In this document: piece after piece, positions 27,068-34,382 of the stretch
Layout of the letters: the number at the start of each line of letters is the position of its first letter
Numbering within the stretch: the first letter of the stretch is position 1
Assembly (NCBI RefSeq): GCF_000429945.1
Contig: NZ_AUCV01000004.1
Span: 168,585-232,584 of the forward strand
Origin: Desulfogranum japonicum DSM 18378
GTDB lineage: Bacteria; Desulfobacterota; Desulfobulbia; Desulfobulbales; Desulfobulbaceae
DNA: 64,000 nucleotides
Direction: 5' to 3'
Made by a program: the position numbers and the translations under genes
Notes under the pieces: model-generated
Database searches by the model: none
Told to the model about the DNA's origin: nothing
Seen by the model: the letters and a program-made list of their open reading frames with translations, nothing else

Positions 27068-27826
27068 TTATGCTTTACGTCGGCGAGTAACAGCAGCGAG
27101 GCCTGCAATCCCTGCCCCAAAAAGGAGCATAGTGGTTGGTTCAGGCACATCATTCACCAGCTGTATTGATGTGTCTATTCTGAAATTTGACTGGGTCGTA
27201 TGCCGTTCTGCAAAAAACAGATCAAAATCATAGGACTCACCAATTGTCAGCCCAAGAAGGTCCAGATTAATGGATGAGCTCAATGCGCTGTGTACTCCTC
27301 CAAGATCAATGACAAGCATATCATTAATATAGACCCACAGATCATCATCACCGGTGAATGAAAACGTCTCCCCGCCCTGGTATGTGAAGCTGGAATGAAT
27401 TTCATAAGTGAAGTGATAGTTATGGGCACGCCCTTCATTTCCAAACAGCTCTCCATCTATTGGAAAAAAGGTACTATCTGTAAAAGTATAAACATTTGGA
27501 TCTGCAGTAATGGAGTTATCAAGAGTTATGGTAAGATTCTTGGACAAATTTACCCCAGCAACATCTTCATACCACTGGTCAAATGTTGCACTGCTCGTGA
27601 TTGCCCCATCACCTGGCAACCCAATAAAATCAGGATTTTTATCTCCAGGAAGGCTGGTACTGACAAGACCTGTTACCAATCCAGGAATTGCGCCTTCCAT
27701 GTCAGGGTGAGAAGTTTGAAAATCACGAATTGTTCCTGTTACATTAATTGTTGCAGCTGAGGCAATGTGAATTGATCCCAGCAAGAAAACGGAAAAAATA
27801 GAACAAGCGACATATTTTCTTTTCAT
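27068..27826 (-). CDS. fibro-slime domain PEP-CTERM protein
   Basis: A 252-residue exported protein. The signal peptide is CSIFSVFLLGSIHIASA. Residues 25-215 resemble the fibro-slime/PA14-like domain: GTIRDFQTSHPDMEG, NYHFTYEIHSSFTYQGGETF and FSFTGDDDLWVYINDMLVID, where DDDLWVYI is characteristic. The tail is VPEPTTMLLFGAGIAGLAAV followed by TRRRKA, a PEP-CTERM sorting signal (motif, helix, basic cluster). Such proteins are processed by exosortase/EpsH and displayed in extracellular matrix. AGGAGAG precedes ATG 27826. No exosortase gene is in the window. Confidence 0.9.
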   Translation of the reverse strand: MKRKYVACSIFSVFLLGSIHIASAATINVTGTIRDFQTSHPDMEGAIPGLVTGLVSTSLPGDKNPDFIGLPGDGAITSSATFDQWYEDVAGVNLSKNLTITLDNSITADPNVYTFTDSTFFPIDGELFGNEGRAHNYHFTYEIHSSFTYQGGETFSFTGDDDLWVYINDMLVIDLGGVHSALSSSINLDLLGLTIGESYDFDLFFAERHTTQSNFRIDTSIQLVNDVPEPTTMLLFGAGIAGLAAVTRRRKA

Positions 27827-27871
27827 AGTACCTCTCCTGAGTAGTAAATAAATACCTTCATACCCTCACTT

Positions 27872-27887
27872 TACAAAAACAATGCCA
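27872..27887 (-). promoter_or_regulatory. possible sigma54 promoter of the fibro-slime gene
   Basis: On the minus strand TGGCATTGTTTTTGTA has the -24 TGGCA and a -12-like TTGT in place of TTGC, about 46 bp before the start codon. One core mismatch makes this tentative. The surrounding 468-bp gap (27827-28294) otherwise holds only the terminator at 28244. Confidence 0.25.
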
Positions 27888-28243
27888 CTACAGTAACTTT
27901 CAGCACAAAACCTTATCCTGTACACTACTCGAGATGTACTGTCTGTTTCTTACTTGATTTTTAGTGAAAAATATCAACTAGATCTCCACAATCAAACTCT
28001 GTAACAGAGTATATAATTCGTACCCAACTCAATTTGTTTGCCTGACAACAACCATAAATACAAGGAACATGACCAACAAAAAACACTTTTGCCATTGTCT
28101 TTTTCAAACAAAAAAAACGAAAATACGGAAAGATACAAAAGGACACAGTCTCTTTCACACAATAATCCTTTTAATTAACAAAACTTACCCATGCCCTTCT
28201 TAAAAATAACCCAATAATACATTTTTCCAGGAAAAAAGAAAAA

Positions 28244-28269
28244 AGCCGCTTCCCTGCCAGGAAGCGGCT
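28244..28269 (-). terminator. terminator of second PEP-CTERM gene
   Basis: AGCCGCTTCC (28244-28253) pairs with GGAAGCGGCT (28260-28269), with an A-rich flank that becomes a U-run on the minus-strand transcript. It shares the AGCCGCTTC core with the terminator at 27011. Confidence 0.85.
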
Positions 28270-28294
28270 CGCCCATCAGATACTTAACGTGCTT

Positions 28295-28903
28295 CTATTT
28301 TCTTTTGCGCATAATGGCAGACAACCCGGCCAGCCCCGCTCCAAACAGAACCATTGCGGCTGGTTCGGGAACAGCGGAATTGGCATGGGTCGCCCCCATA
28401 GCGTCAATGGCTAAATCTCCTCCACCTGCCGCGGTGACCATCAAGGTATGATTTTGCAACGCCAAACCACTGAACGTTACGGCAAACCAGCTACCATTGT
28501 AAGTATTCAAACTATAGGAAAGCACTCCATCAATATAAAAATTTGCCCACCCATCATTTCGATCTGACTCAAACTGAACAAACAGGGTATCTGTCGGAGC
28601 ATTGTTAAAAACAGATTGCACGGAACCGGAAAATACCCATATTACACCACCCCAGCCAGGATCGACGGGCGAAGGATCGTACACGTAATAACTTCCACTG
28701 GCTGATATTTCCCCATCTGTATATAGATTTTCCATCTCCTTGACATCATCCCAATGATCCCGCTCCCCCAGAATTCCAGGGGACTCCCCGACTCCCCAAT
28801 CACTGTCTCCAAATCCAATCACATCAATGGTCATTGCGTTTACCGTGGATAACATGAAACAAAACAGCAGGCAGGCAAACATGGTCATCTTGGTTCGTTG
28901 CAT
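28295..28903 (-). CDS. PEP-CTERM sorting domain protein, unknown extracellular function
   Basis: 202 residues. The signal peptide is MFACLLFCFMLSTVNA. The middle is a beta-rich domain (VQFESDRNDGWANFYIDGVL, WFAVTFSGLALQNHTLMVTA) compatible with a lectin-like jellyroll, but no named family is recognised. The tail VPEPAAMVLFGAGLAGLSAI then MRKRK is a PEP-CTERM signal. ATG 28903 has AGGAGGAG just upstream; a longer frame to 28924 is not needed. It is a likely exosortase substrate. It lies upstream of the fibro-slime gene on the same strand but is separated by its own terminator, so the two are separate units. Confidence 0.85.
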   Translation of the reverse strand: MQRTKMTMFACLLFCFMLSTVNAMTIDVIGFGDSDWGVGESPGILGERDHWDDVKEMENLYTDGEISASGSYYVYDPSPVDPGWGGVIWVFSGSVQSVFNNAPTDTLFVQFESDRNDGWANFYIDGVLSYSLNTYNGSWFAVTFSGLALQNHTLMVTAAGGGDLAIDAMGATHANSAVPEPAAMVLFGAGLAGLSAIMRKRK

Positions 28904-29424
28904 AATCTCCTCCTTATACATCAAGATTAACGAAAAACCAGACGCTTAAAACCTAACAGCACATCGCGTGTCCCTCTAAGATGACAATTGCAAATTTTAA
29001 TCCACATTTCGCACCAAAAAAATAACCCATTTAAATATAACGACAAACTTCAATAGAAAATTGTTATTTTGCCACACCTTTTAGGGCGTAAAACGATGAA
29101 AAATAGCTTAATCGAGACAATTCAACAATAAAATCTGAAAAATCGGAAAAATACTTCTAACAAGCAAACACTAATTTCATATAAGGAGAAATGACTAAAT
29201 ATTTTTCTCCATTTTTACAAGATCTTACTGATAAGAATACCTTTCATGCTTCTATGCTAATTTTTACGCAATTCTGCCCCTCCTCTTCATAGCCAAAACA
29301 AATATTTCACCTTTCTACAGTCTTTTGCGGCTTCTTCTATTATCTATTTTGTTGAACATCACGGTTGCCATATAATGCAAATATAGATGGCAATCACCCA
29401 TAATTCATTTATATGAGGTAACTG
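28904..29424. other. AT-rich divergent intergenic region
   Basis: About 520 bp between the PEP-CTERM gene and the receiver gene. It is notably AT-rich and must hold divergent promoters. I find no gene, no riboswitch-like fold I can name and no clear consensus promoter. Confidence 0.5.
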
Positions 29425-29853
29425 ATGCTCAAGATACTCGTTGTTGACGATGACGCTGCAAATTGCCTCTTACTCCGCGCCCATCTTGAAAATTACGGAA
29501 AATCGGAAATAGCAGATAATGGAGAGGAAGCACTCGAAGCAGTCAAACATTCGCTAGACATTGGTGAACCTTACGATCTCATATGTTTAGACATCATGAT
29601 GCCTATGATGGATGGCAATGAAACATTGCGCAATATCCGAGACATGGAAGAAGATGCGAAAAACTCCGGGATTTCTCAATCTCCCTCAAAAATTATCATG
29701 ACCACTGCTTTAGGTGATATCAAAACTGTCTTTGAATCCTATGACAATCTGTGTGACGCCTATCTGCAGAAGCCTATAAAAAAGGCAGCTCTGCTGAAAG
29801 CGCTGGTAGAGTTGAAGCTCATTCACAATGCCAACAAACCACAGACAAAATAA
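29425..29853 (+). CDS. CheY-like single-domain response regulator
   Basis: 142 residues forming one receiver domain. The acidic pocket is VVDDDAAN (residues 6-13), the phosphoacceptor is Asp in CLDIMMPMMDG at about residue 56, the switch Thr lies in IIMTTAL (about 93), and the conserved Lys is in YLQKPIKKAAL (about 117). There is no output domain, so it probably relays phosphate to or from the neighbouring hybrid kinases or modulates another protein. GAGG precedes ATG 29425. An R2 repeat separates it from the rhodanese gene. Confidence 0.9.
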   Translation: MLKILVVDDDAANCLLLRAHLENYGKSEIADNGEEALEAVKHSLDIGEPYDLICLDIMMPMMDGNETLRNIRDMEEDAKNSGISQSPSKIIMTTALGDIKTVFESYDNLCDAYLQKPIKKAALLKALVELKLIHNANKPQTK

Positions 29854-29858
29854 CGTAT

Positions 29859-29926
29859 GGGTCGCGGAAAATAATAAATATCCAAAAATTGCGTAGGTTA
29901 CCGAGTTGAGTAACAAGCAAGCTCTG
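29859..29926 (+). repeat. R2 intergenic repeat, short copy lacking its central hairpin
   Basis: GGGTCGCGGAAAATAATAAATATCC and the following ATTGCGTAGG match the left end of the copy at 53282; TTACCGAGTTGAG-AACAAGCAAG matches its right-central part. The roughly 64-bp hairpin present in the other copy is absent here, as is the right terminal inverted repeat. It lies directly upstream of the rhodanese gene. Confidence 0.75.
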
Positions 29927-29942
29927 CATAAGGAAAGTATAA

Positions 29943-30761
29943 ATGCCTGGACTGCTCAAAGGGATCGTTATTCACCTGTTCATTACGCTGCTGTATTGTA
30001 TGACTCCCATTTCACCTGCAGTTGGCATGGACCGTTTTGATATCGTTACGTCATCCGAACTGCACAATTTACTGCTTAAGCGTAATCAGGGGGAAACAGA
30101 CTTTATCCTTGTCAACACTCTGGACACCATAATTGCCCGTCACCACACCATTCCAGGCTCAATTAATATTCCCTGGAGCGACATCAATCGCCATGCTTCA
30201 CTTCTTGGAAAGGATAAACACAAACCAATCATCACCTACTGCATGGGGTATCGCTGAGTATTCTCCTACAAGGTGGCAGTTGCCATTAAGGCTTTGGGGT
30301 TTTCCAATATCCGAATTTATAACGGGGGGATAAAGGACTGGAAAAAAAACGACTTTCCCCTGGAAAGCGAGGCACCTCTGCCAGAAACGGAAGTATCCTT
30401 TATCGAAGCCAAAGCTTTATATGCATTACTCAAGGAGTTCCAACATCGCGACTGCAGGGATATAAACGGAGACCCACTGCTCACCCTGCTCGATCTCAGA
30501 AATGACAACATCCTGCAAAAGGATACACCTCCGCCGGTGATTAAAACCACCTGTAAGGTTACCACATATCTTCTTGATGATCTCCTGGACGAAAAGACAC
30601 GAGATAACCTGCCACGTAAAGGTATGATGGTAGTTGTCACTGAGACAGGCAACAGAGATGAATTTGCCATCCGCTACCTTTCTCAATATGGGTTTACTGC
30701 CATCAAGGGACTTAAGTTCGGTATGCGTGGCTGGATAAAACAAAGGTACCCCACTCGCTGA
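29943..30761 (+). CDS. exported tandem rhodanese, probable selenoprotein (in-frame TGA = Sec105)
   Basis: A 272-residue protein if TGA 30255-30257 is read as selenocysteine. Residues 1-28 are a signal peptide (GIVIHLFITLLYCMTPISPA). Domain 1 (about 33-140) is rhodanese-like: FILVNTLD, GSINIPWSD, then the active loop YCMGYR-U-VFSYK and IRIYNGGIKDW. Related rhodaneses carry YCNGPxCxxSYKA here, so the TGA falls on a conserved Cys. The frame is uninterrupted before and after the TGA and homology continues without loss. Domain 2 (about 160-270) resembles a second rhodanese but has VVVTETGNRDEF where the catalytic Cys would be, so it is probably inactive. AGGA precedes ATG 29943. A hybrid kinase starts 2 bp after the stop. 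The alternative is a nonsense-mutated pseudogene; the intact downstream part and hairpin argue against it. Confidence 0.75.
30258..30291 (+). promoter_or_regulatory. candidate bacterial SECIS element
   Basis: Directly after the in-frame TGA. CCT (30265-30267) pairs with AGG (30289-30291). After an asymmetric internal loop, GGTGGC (30272-30277) pairs with GCCATT (30282-30287), two of these being G-U pairs. The apical loop is AGTT (30278-30281). The loop begins 20 nt after the TGA and has G at its second position, matching the usual bacterial SECIS rules (loop 16-37 nt downstream, G among the first two loop bases). Folding was done by eye only. Confidence 0.5.
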
Positions 30762-30763
30762 TT

Positions 30764-33157
30764 ATGTTCTCCAAATCTCTTAAATATTCACTGCTGTTCA
30801 TTGTTTTTGCGATCACCCTGCAACTGATCATGAATCTTGTTGATTCGTATCTGCAATACAAAAAGCAGGAAATGGGGGCAAAAAATCTCGCGTGTTACCA
30901 GGTGGAACATACTTTTATGACAACCCTGGTCCTTGAAGGAGATGCTGAACTCAGCCCTTCCGTTCAAAATACGGTGCTGGAAAGGTATCGGCAAACCATT
31001 CGACAAAATACAGACTCGCAACTCGGTCTGGAAGAATCCCTCCTGCATCAACGCATCCGGATAAATTCTGAACTGAGCAACCTGCGGCAGGAACAGCAGT
31101 CCCTCTATTCCAGACTCAATACGATCCTACCTGAACTTGCCGGGAGTGTGAGCTATATCCACAGGCATCATATCGCCTATTTAAAAAACCTTGAGGAACG
31201 GGACAGCGACATTTTCAGGCCTGATGCTCAACTTCCGAATAAACAGGATATCGATCAACCTGCTGTTGAATTGAATATTATCTCTGCCGCCATAGATATT
31301 CAGCAAAGCATGCTGAATATAGTGGAAATATTTACCCGTTTGCAGAGAGGGCATTCCCCCAGAAAAATTCATAACGATTTTACCCATTCCATTCATCAGT
31401 TCTACAAAGCAACCAACACGTTTGAAGAGCTTTCCCTGGATGCCCAAGATGGATTACTTGTGGAAAAACTTCTCCTGAACGGGAGAACATTTGAACAGAG
31501 TTTCAAAAGATTTTTGGACCTTGAGGTGTTCATTCAACGGGAGATGGAAAACCTTGCGTGGAACCGACAGGAACTGATGAACAACCTGCAAGCAGTAAAA
31601 ACAGACATCAAAGAAAATACGAATCGATTTTCTCTGCTTGTCAGGTATATACGGATCGCCACCTTATGTATAAATTTCCTGATAGTGATCATCCTGTTCA
31701 CCATTGCCAGAAAGATTATCAGGGATCTGAAAAGAGTTGTCCTGGAAACAAGTAAAATAGAAGAGGACCACAGCTACCGCATAACTCCGCGAAAAAAGGA
31801 ATACGCGGAATTCTCCCATATTTTCAACTCACTCAACAAGATGGGCTGCACCATCGCAGGTACAATAGAAGAGTTGGACGAATCCCGGAACATGTTGGAA
31901 GAGCAGGTGGCCGCCAGAACCGCAGACCTCCACCGGGCTAACAGGAAACTTACTGCAGAAATTGAAGAAAGGGTCAAAAACGAGTCTGAACGCCAGGAAC
32001 TGGAAGAGCGCCTGAGCAGAGCTGAAAAAATGGAAGCCCTGGGCATGCTTGCCGGTGGAGTAGCTCACGATCTGAACAATCTGCTTTCCGGAATTGTCAG
32101 TTATCCTGAGCTGCTGTTAATGAACCTGCCTGAGGATCACAGTTTTCGAAAACCTCTTCAGAAAATCATGACATCAGGAGAACAGGCTGCCATTATCGTG
32201 GAAGATCTCCTGACCATGGCACGCAGAGGAGTTGCCAAGCAAAAAATCATAAACATCCACAACCTGATAGAAGAATTTCAGGATAGCCATGAATTCAGCA
32301 ACATTCAGACACAACACCCACAGGTTGCCTTTGAGTTTCATCTTCAAGCCGCCATCCCGACCATGATTGGCTCCAAGGTTCATCTGACCAAAGCGCTTAC
32401 CAACCTTGTCAGCAATGCAGCTGAGGCCATCACCAAAAATGGTATTGTGGAGATCTGCACATCCGACGAATACATAGACACGGTGTTTAAAAGTTATGAC
32501 CAGGTAAAAGAGGGAGAATACATCAGGCTGCGGGTGAAGGATAACGGCTTAGGCATACCTGATGAAAACCTGGAAAAAATATTCGAACCTTTTTTTACAA
32601 CCAAATCCATGGGAAGAAGCGGTTCCGGCCTGGGGATGGCTGTTGTCTGGGGTACAGTGAAAGATCACAACGGGTATATAAACGTTGTGAGCGATACAGC
32701 GGCAGGTACCACGTTTGATCTGTATTTTCCTTTACAGCGATTCTCCGTGGAAGAAAAAACAACGCACGTCGACCTTGACCTGCTGAAAGCCAAAGGTGAA
32801 AAGGTCCTGGTTATTGATGATGTCAAGGAGCAACGACAAATCGCCACGCTTCTGCTTGAAGAACTGGGATATGAAGCAGTCGCAGTGGAAAGTGGTGAAA
32901 TGGCAGTAGCCTATCTCCGTGAACATACAGTGGATATCCTGCTGCTGGACATGATTATGGAACCAGGTATGGACGGACTTGCTACCTATCGTGAAATATG
33001 CAGATATAATCCCAGGCAAAAAGCCATCATTGTCAGCGGTTTTTCAGAAAGTGCCAAGGTTGTGGAAGCACAACGTCTCGGAGCAGGCGCCTATATTAAA
33101 AAACCCTACTCCATTGCAGCTATTGCTGCAGCCTTACGCCAGGAATTGGATGAGTAA
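30764..33157 (+). CDS. hybrid histidine kinase (sensor-HAMP-HisKA-HATPase-REC)
   Basis: 797 residues in the inner membrane. TM1 is about 8-26; a periplasmic, mostly helical sensor of about 265 residues follows with no recognised ligand domain; TM2 is about 295-315; then HAMP and a coiled coil to about 425. HisKA has the phosphoacceptor His in [17 protein letters not shown]. HATPase has [10 protein letters not shown] (N box), VKDNGLGIP (G1) and [11 protein letters not shown]. The C-terminal receiver has VLVIDD, phosphoacceptor Asp in [13 protein letters not shown] and Lys in YIKKPY. It starts 2 bp after the rhodanese stop, suggesting translational coupling, and that periplasmic rhodanese may supply its signal (inference). 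Confidence 0.92.
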   Translation: MFSKSLKYSLLFIVFAITLQLIMNLVDSYLQYKKQEMGAKNLACYQVEHTFMTTLVLEGDAELSPSVQNTVLERYRQTIRQNTDSQLGLEESLLHQRIRINSELSNLRQEQQSLYSRLNTILPELAGSVSYIHRHHIAYLKNLEERDSDIFRPDAQLPNKQDIDQPAVELNIISAAIDIQQSMLNIVEIFTRLQRGHSPRKIHNDFTHSIHQFYKATNTFEELSLDAQDGLLVEKLLLNGRTFEQSFKRFLDLEVFIQREMENLAWNRQELMNNLQAVKTDIKENTNRFSLLVRYIRIATLCINFLIVIILFTIARKIIRDLKRVVLETSKIEEDHSYRITPRKKEYAEFSHIFNSLNKMGCTIAGTIEELDESRNMLEEQVAARTADLHRANRKLTAEIEERVKNESERQELEERLSRAEKMEALGMLAGGVAHDLNNLLSGIVSYPELLLMNLPEDHSFRKPLQKIMTSGEQAAIIVEDLLTMARRGVAKQKIINIHNLIEEFQDSHEFSNIQTQHPQVAFEFHLQAAIPTMIGSKVHLTKALTNLVSNAAEAITKNGIVEICTSDEYIDTVFKSYDQVKEGEYIRLRVKDNGLGIPDENLEKIFEPFFTTKSMGRSGSGLGMAVVWGTVKDHNGYINVVSDTAAGTTFDLYFPLQRFSVEEKTTHVDLDLLKAKGEKVLVIDDVKEQRQIATLLLEELGYEAVAVESGEMAVAYLREHTVDILLLDMIMEPGMDGLATYREICRYNPRQKAIIVSGFSESAKVVEAQRLGAGAYIKKPYSIAAIAAALRQELDE

Positions 33158-33271
33158 TGAAAAAAACACCTGTAATTATCCATTTCAATCCTTGTCTCCC
33201 TGCTAAACGTGCTATACTTACAGCAAAACGATCTGCTTGTTATCTCATATTGACAGGGAGTTCAAAGGACC

Positions 33272-34255
33272 GTGCTGCTACAACTGCAAAAGGACCGGAA
33301 GCATCTCATAATTTGGTGCATAGCTGCATTCATCTGTTGGACAGTGTTCCAGATTGGGGTGCTCCATTTCTACAAGGGGAGTGAATGGCAGATCATTACC
33401 CTGTTGGGTGAAGAACTTGGCCGCTCCATCCTGGAAAAGGATCTCACCTACAGAGCCTGGAACTCGGGCTACGGAGGCGTTTATGTCCCCATTGGCGAAA
33501 AAGCCAAGCCCAATCCATACCTTAACCACCCCCACAAAATAGTAACTACCAGTAACGGGCAATCTCTGACCCTTATCAATCCGGCTTATATGACCCGCCA
33601 AGTACATCAGCTTGGCATGGAAATGTTCAATACCCCCGGACACCTCACCAGCCTTAAACTCATACGCCCTGAAAATGCGCCCACCCCCTGGGAAGCAGTT
33701 GCCTTGAACACTTTTGAAAAAGGGATGAACTTTTTCTCCGAGGCAGTTGAAATCGACAACACCCCGTATCTCAGGGTTATGCTGCCGGTCTACACTCGCC
33801 ACTCCTGCCTTGCATGCCACGCAGAGCAAGGGTACAAGCTCGGCGATGTCAGGGGAGGCATCAGCACCACGGTCTCATTGGGCAAAGTAAGCAAAGCCAT
33901 AGAAGAAGGCGCATATAATCATACGGTATTCCATCTTCTGACATATTTTGCCGGCCTGATAGCGCTTGCCATCTTTTTTCAGCAAAGTCGCAAGCAATTG
34001 GCAGCAAGAACAGCCGTGGAAACAGAACGAGAAGTGCTTATCGCTGACCTGCAGAACGCCCTTGATGAGATCAAAACCCTCAGAGAAATACTGCCCATCT
34101 GCATGCACTGTAAAAAGATTCGGGACGATCAAGGCTACTGGAGCCAGATGGAAGCCTATCTGCATAAACATGCAGATCTGAAATTCAGCCATGGAATATG
34201 TCCGGAATGTCAGAGAACGCTATATCCTGAACTCAACGATGAAGAAACATCTTAG
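33272..34255 (+). CDS. DUF3365 (Tll0287-like) c-heme sensor protein with cytoplasmic Cys-rich tail
   Basis: 327 residues. TM1 is about 15-31. The periplasmic DUF3365 domain spans about 35-205 and contains the heme c motif CLACH in YTRHSCLACHAEQGY. TM2 is about 215-235, then a short coiled coil (VETEREVLIADLQNALDEIK). The tail is LREILPICMHCKKIRDDQGY through FSHGICPECQRTLYPE, a Cys4 segment that commonly ends kinases and regulators in Desulfobacterota. It has no kinase domain, so it is a signal input or redox relay without its own output. The start is GTG 33272 with a GGGAG about 10 nt upstream. It lies between two hybrid kinases and probably works with one or both. Confidence 0.85.
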   Translation: MLLQLQKDRKHLIIWCIAAFICWTVFQIGVLHFYKGSEWQIITLLGEELGRSILEKDLTYRAWNSGYGGVYVPIGEKAKPNPYLNHPHKIVTTSNGQSLTLINPAYMTRQVHQLGMEMFNTPGHLTSLKLIRPENAPTPWEAVALNTFEKGMNFFSEAVEIDNTPYLRVMLPVYTRHSCLACHAEQGYKLGDVRGGISTTVSLGKVSKAIEEGAYNHTVFHLLTYFAGLIALAIFFQQSRKQLAARTAVETEREVLIADLQNALDEIKTLREILPICMHCKKIRDDQGYWSQMEAYLHKHADLKFSHGICPECQRTLYPELNDEETS

Positions 34256-34382
34256 AAAATTTTGTATTTTCCCGGGCTATTGTAATGTAGCTGCGTACAG
34301 GTGAACTCGATAAGGGATATCCCCCTATAGAAGCTGCATTGCAATCACCCACCAACCTGCAACGTTGCATATTCTCTCAGAC

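Noticed and set aside
27827..28294. A c-di-GMP or other riboswitch upstream of the PEP-CTERM genes
   Set aside because: No conserved GEMM core or other riboswitch motif that I can recognise is present on the minus strand; only a possible sigma54 promoter and a terminator are seen.
30255..30257. TGA in the rhodanese as a simple nonsense mutation or two separate genes
   Set aside because: The frame and homology continue without shift, the TGA falls on a conserved Cys position, and a SECIS-like hairpin follows. A separate second gene would start at a GTG inside the rhodanese fold with no ribosome site.
33157..33384. A short frame beginning right after the hybrid kinase stop
   Set aside because: It overlaps the start of the DUF3365 gene and encodes no recognisable protein; the DUF3365 frame is strongly supported instead.
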